Assembly: GCA_964451985.1 (NCBI GenBank) | Contig: CAYVKB010000078.1 | Span: 1-9,749, forward strand | DNA length: 9,749 nucleotides | From: GBS-DC sp964451985 | GTDB taxonomy: Bacteria > Armatimonadota > Fimbriimonadia > Fimbriimonadales > GBS-DC | Direction: 5' to 3' | Shown here: piece after piece, positions 1 through 6,227 of the stretch | Numbering within the stretch: the stretch's first letter is position 1 | How the letters are laid out: every line of letters begins with the position of its first letter | Position numbers and translations under genes: made by a program | The notes under the pieces: model-generated | The model's input: only the letters and a program-made list of their open reading frames with translations | The model's database searches: none | What the model was told of the DNA's origin: nothing

Positions 1-13
1 GGGGGGGGGGGGG
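1..13. repeat. Poly-G tract at the window edge
   Basis: Thirteen consecutive G residues open the window, followed by TT and a REP-like palindrome. The same arrangement (a G run, then the palindromic unit) recurs at 6023-6036, so the tract looks like the spacer of a repeat array that continues off the left edge. Its true length may be uncertain because homopolymers of this size are prone to sequencing and replication slippage. Confidence 0.7.
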
Positions 14-15
14 TT

Positions 16-40
16 TCGTCGGCGAGACGCCGACGGTACG
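16..40 (-). repeat. REP-like palindromic repeat unit (isolated copy)
   Basis: This 25-base unit consists of CGTCGGCG, a 3-base loop AGA, then CGCCGACG, so an 8-bp GC-rich stem. It ends in GGTACG where most other copies in the window end in GCTACG. It is the same family as the array at 5998-6285 and has the same orientation as most of that array. It lies 34 bases past the stop codon of the E2 gene. Confidence 0.75.
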
Positions 41-69
41 GTGCGACGCCATTCTAAGCGTCGCACCGT
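38..69 (-). terminator. Strong hairpin downstream of the PDH E2 gene
   Basis: A perfect 12-bp inverted repeat (38-49 pairs with 58-69) encloses an 8-base loop. It starts 5 bases after the E2 stop codon on the minus strand. No U-tract follows it on that strand, so it is not a textbook intrinsic terminator. It could stop or stabilise the 3' end of the pdhB-pdhC transcript. Its outer arm overlaps the end of the REP-like unit at 16-40. Confidence 0.45.
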
Positions 70-74
70 GTGCT

Positions 75-1343
75 TTAAAGCATCAGCAGCGGGTTCTCCA
101 GGGTCTGCTTCAGCGTTTGCAAGAACTGCGCCCCCACTGCGCCGTCAATCACGCGATGGTCGCACGACAGGGTGACCTTCATGCGCTGGCGTGGAGTGAT
201 CGAGCCGTCTTCTTCAATCACTGGCACGCGCTTGGTCGCCCCCACAGCCAGTATCGCGCTTGCAGGCGGGTTGATAATCGCTGTGAACTGTTCGATACCG
301 AACATCCCCAGATTCGAGACGGTGAAGGTGTTGCCCATCATCTCGTCGGGCAGCAGTTTGCCGTCGCGTGCTTTTTGAATCAGCGTTTGCGACTCTTGGG
401 CGATTCGGCGCAGCGACTTGCCCTCACAGTGTTTCAGCACCGCCACAAGTAGACCCTGCTCCACCGCGACGGCAATCCCTATATGAATCCCGTCGGGATA
501 CACGAGTTGCCCGTTCTGGTAGCGGGCGTTGACAACCGGGTGCTTCTCCAGCGTGACGGCGCACGCCTTCACGATAAGGTCGTTCACGCTCACGCGCAGA
601 CTTTCGTCCAGCTGGTTGAGCTGTTGGCGCAGCGCGAGGGCGTTCTCCATATCGATCTCCATCGTGAGGTAGAAGTGGGGGATGGTCTGGTGCGCTTCGG
701 TGGTGCGCTGGGCAGTAATCTGGCGCAGGCGATTGAGCGATTCCGTGCGCTCATCGGCGGTGATGGGGATGGGCGTGGGCGCAGGTGTAGGTGGGGGCGC
801 AGCTACTGGCGAAACGGAAGGCGCGTGTGCGGCGACTTGCTGCGATTCGATAAACGCCAGTACATCGCGCTCCACGATGCGCCCTTTCGGTCCCGTGCCC
901 TGAATGGAGCGCAGGTCGACCCCATGCTCGGTGGCGATTTTGCGGGCTAAGGGCGAGGCGAGGATGCGCTCTTCGCCATCGCGCACGGCAGACTGGGGGG
1001 TAGGAGCCGTTGCTGCGACAGGCGCAGGTGTCGGTGCGGCTGTGGGCGTTTCGGCAGGCGTAGGGGCAGCCGCCGCTTGACCATCAGTCTGGCTCGGCAG
1101 ACTCTCGCCCTCTTGCAAAATATACGCCAGCGGGGTGTTCACGGGCACTACCGCGCCTTCTTGCACACTAATCCCTTTCAGCACACCCGAACCCGGTGCC
1201 TCTATCTCCACCGTCGCCTTGTCGGTGGCAATCTCCGCAATCGGTTCGCCTTCGTTGACGATATCGCCGTCATGTTTCAGCCAGCGAACTAAAGTGCCTT
1301 CCTCCATCGCATCGCCCATTTTGGGCATGATAATCGTGTGCAT
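75..1343 (-). CDS. pdhC: Dihydrolipoamide acetyltransferase, E2 of a 2-oxoacid (pyruvate) dehydrogenase complex
   Basis: This 422-residue protein is the acyl-transferring core of a 2-oxoacid dehydrogenase complex. It passes acetyl groups from E1-bound intermediates to CoA through a swinging lipoyl arm in the cytoplasm. Domains are clear: an N-terminal lipoyl domain (about 1-78) with the lipoylated lysine K42 in ATDKATVEIEAP; an Ala/Pro/Thr-rich linker (about 83-120); a peripheral subunit-binding domain (127-165, SPLARKIATEHG...GTGPKGRI); a second Pro/Ala linker; and the catalytic domain (about 200-422) with HRVIDG, giving catalytic His396 and Asp400. There is one lipoyl domain, the usual number in many bacteria. 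The ATG start follows a perfect AAGGAGG 5 bases upstream, and that site overlaps the stop codon of the E1-beta gene. Pyruvate is the likely substrate, but a branched-chain complex (bkd) cannot be excluded from sequence alone. Confidence 0.95.
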   Translation of the reverse strand: MHTIIMPKMGDAMEEGTLVRWLKHDGDIVNEGEPIAEIATDKATVEIEAPGSGVLKGISVQEGAVVPVNTPLAYILQEGESLPSQTDGQAAAAPTPAETPTAAPTPAPVAATAPTPQSAVRDGEERILASPLARKIATEHGVDLRSIQGTGPKGRIVERDVLAFIESQQVAAHAPSVSPVAAPPPTPAPTPIPITADERTESLNRLRQITAQRTTEAHQTIPHFYLTMEIDMENALALRQQLNQLDESLRVSVNDLIVKACAVTLEKHPVVNARYQNGQLVYPDGIHIGIAVAVEQGLLVAVLKHCEGKSLRRIAQESQTLIQKARDGKLLPDEMMGNTFTVSNLGMFGIEQFTAIINPPASAILAVGATKRVPVIEEDGSITPRQRMKVTLSCDHRVIDGAVGAQFLQTLKQTLENPLLML

Positions 1344-1348
1344 AGCAG

Positions 1349-1355
1349 CCTCCTT
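1349..1355 (-). promoter_or_regulatory. Shine-Dalgarno of the E2 gene overlapping the E1-beta stop
   Basis: The minus strand reads AAGGAGG, five bases before the E2 ATG. Its two A residues are the last two bases of the TAA stop (1354-1356) of the preceding E1-beta gene. This makes termination-coupled reinitiation likely and would help keep E1-beta and E2 synthesis in proportion. Confidence 0.85.
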
Positions 1356-2328
1356 ACGCCAGAACCTGTTTCACAGCTTCGATGACGCTCTGCTCGTTGG
1401 GAATCGCAAGCGCCTCCAGATGTTTGTTGTAGGGCATCGGCACATCCGCACCCGCCACGCGCAGTACAGGGGCGTCCAGATAGTCGAACGCATGCTCTTG
1501 AATCTGCGCTGCGATTTCCGCCCCGAAGCCCACGAACCGCCAGTCGTCGTGCAAGGCAATCGCGCGATGCGTGCGTCGCACGGAGTTGAACACTGTCTCC
1601 CAGTCACAGGGGATGAGCGTGCGCATATCGATTACTTCCACCTCGATACCCTGCTCGGCGAGTTGCTCGGCGGCGTGCAGAGCGAGTTGTACACCCCGCG
1701 AGTAGGTTACGATGGTCACATCGCGCCCGCGTCGTTTGACATCTGCCACGCCGAATGGAATGGTATACTCACCCTCGGGCACTTCGCCTTTGGTCAGGTA
1801 CAGGCGTGGATGCTCAATCACCATCACGGGGTTCTGGTCGCGGATGGCGGTTTTGAGCAAGCCTTTCGCGTCGGCGGGCGTGCTGGGCAGCACTACCTTC
1901 AAGCCTGGCGCGTGCGCCAGCCACGCTTCTAAGCTGTGCGAGTGCTGCGCCGCGAGCTGTTTGCCTGGTCCTGCGGGACCGCGAATCACCATCGGCACGG
2001 CGCACGCCCCGCCCGACTTGTAAAGAATCTTCGCCGCGTGGTTGATAATCTGGTCGAACGCCAGCAGCGCGAAACTCCAGGTCATTACCTCCACGACGGG
2101 TTTTAGCCCCTCAATCGCAGCGCCAATCGCGATGGAGATAAAGCCCGGCTCAGAGATGGGCGTATCCCATACGCGCTTCGGTCCGTACTTCTGGAACAGC
2201 CCTTCAGTGACTCGGAAGGTGCCCTGATACCGCCCAATGTCCTCGCCCATCAGGAACATGTTCGGGTTGCGGTCTAACTCCTCTATTAATGCTTCACGAA
2301 TAGCTTCTCGGTAGAGTTTCGTCGCCAT
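1354..2328 (-). CDS. pdhB: Pyruvate (2-oxoacid) dehydrogenase E1 component, beta subunit
   Basis: This 324-residue protein matches the usual length and pattern of the E1-beta subunit, which with E1-alpha forms an alpha2beta2 thiamine diphosphate enzyme that decarboxylates pyruvate and acylates the E2 lipoyl group. Visible family marks are MGEDIG (about 27-32), DTPISEPGF with the ThDP-activating Glu60, the WSFALLAFDQIINHAAK segment, QHSHSLEAW, and the C-terminal transketolase domain with VIDMRTLIPCDW. The ATG is preceded by AGGAG with a 6-base spacer. It is the first gene of a two-gene unit with E2, only 10 bases apart. The E1-alpha gene, usually just upstream, is not here: the next gene upstream is a divergent pilin-like gene. 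It could belong to an acetoin or branched-chain complex instead; pyruvate is the simplest reading. Confidence 0.94.
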   Translation of the reverse strand: MATKLYREAIREALIEELDRNPNMFLMGEDIGRYQGTFRVTEGLFQKYGPKRVWDTPISEPGFISIAIGAAIEGLKPVVEVMTWSFALLAFDQIINHAAKILYKSGGACAVPMVIRGPAGPGKQLAAQHSHSLEAWLAHAPGLKVVLPSTPADAKGLLKTAIRDQNPVMVIEHPRLYLTKGEVPEGEYTIPFGVADVKRRGRDVTIVTYSRGVQLALHAAEQLAEQGIEVEVIDMRTLIPCDWETVFNSVRRTHRAIALHDDWRFVGFGAEIAAQIQEHAFDYLDAPVLRVAGADVPMPYNKHLEALAIPNEQSVIEAVKQVLA

Positions 2329-2354
2329 AATGTGCTCCTACTGTACTGGTTGCG

Positions 2355-2360
2355 AGTATA
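2355..2360 (-). promoter_or_regulatory. Possible -10 box for the pdhB-pdhC unit
   Basis: The minus strand carries TATACT 26 bases upstream of the E1-beta ATG, leaving room for a short leader containing the AGGAG site. No convincing -35 hexamer lies 16-18 bases further upstream, so this is a weak call. It rests on the box and on the divergent gene arrangement, which requires a promoter somewhere in 2329-2481. Confidence 0.3.
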
Positions 2361-2429
2361 GTGTACCTGAAGCGGGCACGCGGCTTCGCCATTCTGAGCC
2401 GAGCAAAAACCGCGCCTGCCCATAATCGG

Positions 2430-2456
2430 TTGACCGTCGTGAGATTGGGGTATTAT
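2430..2456 (+). promoter_or_regulatory. Putative sigma70-type promoter of the pilin-like gene
   Basis: TTGACC (2430-2435) and TATTAT (2451-2456) are separated by 15 bases, slightly short of the optimum, and lie 26 bases before the ATG at 2482. The DNA from 2451 to 2470 is clearly more AT-rich than its surroundings. A GAGGTG ribosome-binding site follows at 2472-2477. Confidence 0.45.
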
Positions 2457-2481
2457 TTATGATATTGTTTAGAGGTGCATC

Positions 2482-3291
<810 letters not shown>

Positions 3292-4059
3292 TTAGTCTCG
3301 TGGGGCGGGCTTCGCCTCGTGGCGTGGGTGGGGCGCGCCTCGCCAAGCATTCACCCGCAGCCATACTAAATCGCGCAACATCCGCAGCCCGTCACGTAAC
3401 AAGCGCACTTTGGAGCCTTCCTGGTGCATCCAGCGGATGGGTACCTCCGCAATCGGATAGCCCAGTCGTCGCGCGTAGAACAGTGCCTCGAAGTCGAAAC
3501 TGAAGCCGTTCAGCCGACAGCGCGAAAAGATATCCTGCGCCGCCGCGCGCGTGAAGAGCTTGAAACCACACTGCGTATCGTGAATACCGCGAACAGCGAG
3601 GAGTTGAACCGCTTTGTTGAACGCCCGCCCCGCCATCTCGCGATAGAACGGCTGGCGCACCACCAACTGTGATTCACGCAGCGGGCGCGAGCCAATGGCA
3701 ATCGGATAGCCACGCTCCAAGTATGGCTCCAGTTTTTCCAGCTCCTCTATCGGCGTGGCGAGGTCGGCGTCGCTGAATAGCACGTGCTCGCCCCGCGCCC
3801 TCAGGATGCCGTAGCGCACCGCATAGCCCTTGCCACGATTGGGCTGGTACGCCAACAGTTGCACCTGCGGATGCGCGTGCGCAAAGCGTTGCACGATGGT
3901 TTCGGTGGCGTCGGTGCTGCCGTCACTGACCACCAGTATCTCGTAGGTGTCGCCGCGCCCGTGTAGGTACTCCACGATGCGCTGCAGGGTGCGTTCGATG
4001 CGCGTCTCCTCGTTGTAAGCGGGGATGACGACCGAAAGGCGCGGGGCAGGCTCAGCCAC
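3292..4059 (-). CDS. Family 2 glycosyltransferase, dolichyl-phosphate glucosyltransferase-like
   Basis: This is a GT-A fold, family GT2 glycosyltransferase of 255 residues with the GTG start chosen here. Seen in order: VVIPAYNEE (10-18), VSDGSTD (44-50), the metal/nucleotide-sugar binding SDADLATP with the DXD-like Asp97 and Asp99, and DTQCGFKLF (about 161-169). That last segment is characteristic of the dolichyl-phosphate beta-glucosyltransferase/mannosyltransferase-like group (ALG5/DPM1). The family transfers a sugar from a nucleotide donor to a polyprenyl-phosphate carrier at the inner membrane. There is no C-terminal GtrA-like membrane domain, so it is probably a soluble or peripheral enzyme. 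The C-terminus is Arg/Pro-rich. The donor sugar and acceptor cannot be told from sequence. The start is fixed by AGGAGG 6 bases upstream of GTG; an in-frame TTG nine codons earlier has no better site. It overlaps the macro-domain gene by 8 bases. Confidence 0.9.
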   Translation of the reverse strand: MAEPAPRLSVVIPAYNEETRIERTLQRIVEYLHGRGDTYEILVVSDGSTDATETIVQRFAHAHPQVQLLAYQPNRGKGYAVRYGILRARGEHVLFSDADLATPIEELEKLEPYLERGYPIAIGSRPLRESQLVVRQPFYREMAGRAFNKAVQLLAVRGIHDTQCGFKLFTRAAAQDIFSRCRLNGFSFDFEALFYARRLGYPIAEVPIRWMHQEGSKVRLLRDGLRMLRDLVWLRVNAWRGAPHPRHEAKPAPRD

Positions 4060-4585
4060 CGAACACCTCCTGCAGGGCGCGCTCAAACGCCTCCGTCGCC
4101 TCGCGCCCGAACAGACAGAAACGGATGAGTTGGAGGTTCGAGCCGCCGTCTATGTGCGCCTTCACCGTTTCCATCATAAGACGCGCGCCTTCGTTCAGCG
4201 GGAAGCCTGCGATGCCCATCCCGACAGCGGGCAGGGCGATGCTCTCCACCTCGTGCGTTTCAGCCAGTTGGAGGCTGTGGGCGATGCTGCTGCGAATCGA
4301 TTCGGCGGTCGCTTTACCCCCCAAACGCATACTGGCGGCGTGAATCACATAGCGTGCGGGCAGCTCCCCCGCACCAGTAATTGCCGCTTCGCCGACTTGG
4401 ATTGACCCGTGTCGATTGCACTCCTCCTGAATGCTGGGACCGCCTTTGCGTGCAATTGCGCCCGCCACGCCGCTGCCCAGCACCAAGTCGTTGTTCGCTG
4501 CATTCACAATCGCATCGACGGGTTGCTCGGTGATGTCGGCTTCCAGCACTTCAATCTGGACTCCCCGATAGGTTGTAGTGGTCAT
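4052..4585 (-). CDS. Macro-domain (ADP-ribose binding / ADP-ribosyl hydrolase family) protein
   Basis: This 177-residue protein is essentially one macro domain. Visible ligand-site motifs are LEADITEQPVDAIVNAANNDL (about 14-34, with Asp17 and the NAAN of the adenine/distal-ribose pocket), the glycine-rich loop LGSGVAGAIARKGG (36-49), RYVIHAAS (78-85), and the pyrophosphate loop LPAVGMGIAGFP. Members bind ADP-ribose and many remove ADP-ribose or O-acetyl groups from proteins, nucleic acids or metabolites. The precise activity cannot be assigned here. The ATG at 4585 gives the normal domain length; the reading frame stays open further upstream but would run into the tRNA-Leu gene, so the longer form is rejected. 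No ribosome-binding site is well placed, but TAGAAT lies 8 bases before the ATG. It is first of a two-gene unit with the glycosyltransferase (GTGGCTGA overlap); no functional link is obvious. Confidence 0.9.
   Translation of the reverse strand: MTTTTYRGVQIEVLEADITEQPVDAIVNAANNDLVLGSGVAGAIARKGGPSIQEECNRHGSIQVGEAAITGAGELPARYVIHAASMRLGGKATAESIRSSIAHSLQLAETHEVESIALPAVGMGIAGFPLNEGARLMMETVKAHIDGGSNLQLIRFCLFGREATEAFERALQEVFGG
4066..4071 (-). promoter_or_regulatory. Shine-Dalgarno that fixes the glycosyltransferase start
   Basis: The minus strand reads AGGAGG, six bases before the GTG at 4059-4057. It lies inside the last codons of the macro-domain gene. It decides for the GTG start over an upstream in-frame TTG at 4086 and points to translational coupling of the two genes. 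Confidence 0.8.
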
Positions 4586-4593
4586 ACAAGGTA

Positions 4594-4599
4594 ATTCTA
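4594..4599 (-). promoter_or_regulatory. Possible -10 box very close to the macro-domain start
   Basis: The minus strand reads TAGAAT eight bases before the ATG of the macro-domain gene. Transcription would begin one or two bases before the start codon, giving a leaderless or nearly leaderless mRNA. This fits the absence of a well-placed Shine-Dalgarno; the nearest candidate, GAGGG, is 14 bases away. No good -35 is seen. Confidence 0.35.
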
Positions 4600-4604
4600 C
4601 CCTC

Positions 4605-4636
4605 TTGACAAACCGCTTCGCCTTATGGGGTATAAT
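4605..4636 (+). promoter_or_regulatory. Promoter of the tRNA-Leu/tRNA-Val unit
   Basis: Both hexamers are perfect sigma70 consensus: TTGACA at 4605-4610 and TATAAT at 4631-4636. The spacer is 20 bases, longer than the 16-18 optimum. The -10 lies 12 bases before the first base of tRNA-Leu, so the primary transcript would have only a few leader bases for RNase P to remove. Confidence 0.65.
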
Positions 4637-4648
4637 ACAGTTTGCCAT

Positions 4649-4734
4649 GCGCGGGTGGTGGAATTGGTAGACACGCATGGTTGAGGGCCATGTGGGCTTT
4701 GCCTGTGTGGGTTCGAGTCCCACCCCGCGCACCA
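4649..4734 (+). tRNA. tRNA-Leu (anticodon GAG)
   Basis: This 86-base class II tRNA has acceptor GCGCGGG (4649-4655) pairing with CCCGCGC (4724-4730), discriminator A73 and an encoded CCA (4732-4734). The D region GGTGGAATTGGTAGACACGC is typical of leucine tRNAs. The anticodon stem CATGG/CCATG closes the loop TTGAGGG, with anticodon GAG at 4683-4685, which reads CUC and CUU. A long variable arm (GGGC-TTT-GCCT) and T arm GTGGG-TTCGAGT-CCCAC complete it. Confidence 0.97.
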
Positions 4735-4735
4735 A

Positions 4736-4810
4736 GGGCGGTTAGCTCAGTGGTAGAGCGCTTCGTTCACACCGAAGAGGTCGCTGGTTCGAGTCCAGCA
4801 CCGCCCACCA
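4736..4810 (+). tRNA. tRNA-Val (anticodon CAC)
   Basis: This 75-base tRNA has acceptor GGGCGGT (4736-4742) pairing with ACCGCCC (4800-4806) and an encoded CCA (4808-4810). The D stem is GCTC/GAGC and the anticodon stem CTTCG/CGAAG closes the loop TTCACAC, with CAC at 4768-4770, which reads GUG. The T arm is GCTGG-TTCGAGT-CCAGC. Only one base separates it from tRNA-Leu, so the two are almost certainly processed from one transcript. Confidence 0.97.
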
Positions 4811-4823
4811 TCCCCCTAAATCA

Positions 4824-4835
4824 GGACTAAAGTCC
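4824..4835 (+). other. Small palindrome after the tRNA genes
   Basis: GGACT and AGTCC flank AA, 13 bases after the tRNA-Val 3' end. This may act as a processing or weak termination structure for the tRNA transcript. There is no U-tract and the stem is only 4-5 bp, so it may be chance. Confidence 0.25.
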
Positions 4836-4838
4836 CTA

Positions 4839-4866
4839 CTGACCTACGTTGCCCGCTCGGTATAGT
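4839..4866 (+). promoter_or_regulatory. Possible promoter of the lipoprotein gene
   Basis: CTGACC (4839-4844) and TATAGT (4861-4866) are 16 bases apart. The expected start point is near 4873, just ahead of the GAGGTG ribosome-binding site at 4875-4880, so the leader would be very short. Confidence 0.4.
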
Positions 4867-4886
4867 ATCCTTGCGAGGTGATTCGC

Positions 4887-5936
4887 ATGACGACAACGAC
4901 AGCCGTGCGAGTGTTGGGCGCGCTTGCGTTGCTGACGACGCTGGTGGGATGTACAGGCGTTCTGAATTTCGTGCGCACATCTCCTGATGGACGATACGTA
5001 ACAGTACTTGCAGCAGATGAAACGCGATCGAAGCTGCTGCTCTACGATTTGGAAACCTGTGAAACCACAGAGGTCTACGCCACGCAGAGCGAATCGCTGG
5101 AATTTTATGACATCCAGTGGCGTCCTGATTCACAAGCGTTCTGTTTTGTGACGAACCCAGAGCCAGAGCAGGCCCGGCTGATGCTCTATGAACTCGGTTC
5201 GCATCGGCTAACAGAATTGCCAGTTGAGTTGCCAGAACTTGCGCGCTGGAGTCGAGACGGCAACCGACTGCTTGTTCGATCAAGCACAGAGGAGGCGCGA
5301 CGCTACGACTTGTACGACACTGCCTCGTGGCAGCGTGTCCGCTCCTATCCAGGCTTGATTCGAAGTATCGTAGGAAGCGATACGGCGGTTCTGTATGTGT
5401 TCCGCGATGAGCGCGTACTGGCGTTGGGCAATCCTGATACCAGAGGGGATGACTTTCCGCAGGGGAGCAACCTGTATCTGTTTTCGGGCAGTCGGTGGCA
5501 GCCATATACGACCACAGGCGATGTGATTACTTTCTGGGTCGCGCCTGACGAGAGCCGCGTGCGCTGGGTTCGCCTGCACGGGTATAAGTGGCTGGCGGTT
5601 TTCGAATCGCCGCTGGCGCAGCGAACGCCGCGCCGACTTGCCCTGCTGGAGGACAGTACCTTCACGGAAGAGGGCTATGCCTATCGCTTCTCGCCCGATG
5701 GAACGAAACTTGCATGGGGCGACGCAGAGACTGTTTATGTGTTGAACCTGAAGAATGACACTGTACGCAGACTAACGATGTTTGACCTACAGCCCCAGAA
5801 GGTCGCCCCGCCGCAAGAGGGGGCTTCAGCAAGCCGTCGTGGTGTGATGGGCTTCGATTGGCGCGACAACGACACGCTTGTCATTCAGCGTGGGAATGAG
5901 ATTGAGCAGGTGTCGGTGCAAGTTTTGAGTCAGTAG
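4887..5936 (+). CDS. Predicted lipoprotein with beta-propeller-like (PD40/WD40-like) repeats
   Basis: This 349-residue protein has a type II signal peptide: a basic/hydrophobic N-terminus, LALLTTLVG, and then the lipobox Cys22 (LVGC). It should therefore be lipid-anchored in the cell envelope. The rest shows recurring PD-G/DG blades like those of TolB-type propellers: SPDGRYVTV (from 32), RPDSQAF (79), SRDGNRLLV (122), APDESRVRW (219) and SPDGTKLAWG (269). This suggests a six- or seven-blade propeller acting as a binding scaffold. No catalytic motif is recognised, so function is unknown. The ATG at 4887 is chosen because GAGGTG sits 6 bases upstream; the in-frame GTG at 4878 lies within that site. 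It has its own probable promoter and is followed 9 bases after the stop by a stable hairpin. It faces the proteasome operon and shares no evident link with it. Confidence 0.8.
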   Translation: MTTTTAVRVLGALALLTTLVGCTGVLNFVRTSPDGRYVTVLAADETRSKLLLYDLETCETTEVYATQSESLEFYDIQWRPDSQAFCFVTNPEPEQARLMLYELGSHRLTELPVELPELARWSRDGNRLLVRSSTEEARRYDLYDTASWQRVRSYPGLIRSIVGSDTAVLYVFRDERVLALGNPDTRGDDFPQGSNLYLFSGSRWQPYTTTGDVITFWVAPDESRVRWVRLHGYKWLAVFESPLAQRTPRRLALLEDSTFTEEGYAYRFSPDGTKLAWGDAETVYVLNLKNDTVRRLTMFDLQPQKVAPPQEGASASRRGVMGFDWRDNDTLVIQRGNEIEQVSVQVLSQ

Positions 5937-5945
5937 GGGCTGCAG

Positions 5946-5980
5946 CGCGGCGGCGGGGACGAAAGTTCCTCGTCGCCGCG
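5946..5980. terminator. Hairpin downstream of the lipoprotein gene (possible bidirectional terminator)
   Basis: Arms 5946-5959 and 5967-5980 form a 14-bp stem with two G-U wobble pairs on the plus-strand RNA and a 7-base loop. It starts 9 bases after the lipoprotein stop codon in a convergent intergenic region. There is no run of T after it on the plus strand (TAGAGAAAG follows), so intrinsic termination is uncertain. It resembles the nearby REP-like units in composition but lacks the GTAG head, so it is listed separately. Confidence 0.45.
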
Positions 5981-6022
5981 TAGAGAAAGCTATTGTGTCG
6001 TCGGCGGGGACGCCGACGCTAC

Positions 6023-6036
6023 GGGGGGGGGGGGGG
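6023..6036. repeat. Poly-G tract between repeat units
   Basis: There are fourteen consecutive G residues; the first is the last base of the preceding repeat unit. The tract sits between the units at 5998 and 6037 and matches the 13-G run at the window start. It could form a G-quadruplex or vary in length by slippage. Confidence 0.8.
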
Positions 6037-6048
6037 TCGTCGGCGGGG

Positions 6049-6122
6049 NNNNNNNNNNNNNNNNNNNNNNNNNNNNNNNNNNNNNNNNNNNNNNNNNNNN
6101 NNNNNNNNNNNNNNNNNNNNNN
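6049..6122. other. Assembly gap (74 undetermined bases)
   Basis: A run of N interrupts the repeat array. The gap breaks one unit after CGTCGGCGGGG and resumes in the tail of another. The distance across it does not fit the 40-bp period, so the N count is probably not the true length and units may be missing. Confidence 0.95.
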
Positions 6123-6227
6123 CGACGCTACGATTGGGGGGATGTATTCGTCGGCGAGGACGCCGACGCTACGGTTGAGGGGTGGGTTCGTCGGCGAGGA
6201 CGCAGACGCTACGGTAGCGAGATGATT

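Noticed and set aside
1135..1932. 265-residue plus-strand open frame opposite the PDH genes
   Set aside because: It lies antisense to two well-recognised genes, spans their junction, has no ribosome-binding site and no recognisable domain. It is a by-product of GC-rich coding on the other strand.
2387..2398. Shared CGCCATTCT motif at 47-55 and 2387-2395
   Set aside because: Only about 9-12 bases are shared (CGCCATTCTRAG) and the second site has no hairpin like that at 38-69. It could be a decayed dispersed repeat but is too short to call.
4060..4086. TTG start for the glycosyltransferase
   Set aside because: The GTG at 4059 has AGGAGG exactly 6 bases upstream, while the TTG extension adds a Cys/Arg-rich stretch that translates the ribosome-binding site itself.
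4586..4735. N-terminal extension of the macro-domain protein
   Set aside because: The frame stays open but would be read antisense through tRNA-Leu and the tRNA promoter. The ATG at 4585 already gives a complete macro domain.
4811..4886. Intrinsic terminator after the tRNA genes
   Set aside because: The only palindrome (GGACT-AA-AGTCC) is short and not followed by a T run, so I list it only as a weak structure.
5993..6225. Short open frames through the repeat array
   Set aside because: They cross the N gap, encode only Gly/Arg/Ser-rich repeats, and the 39-41 base period does not preserve a reading frame.
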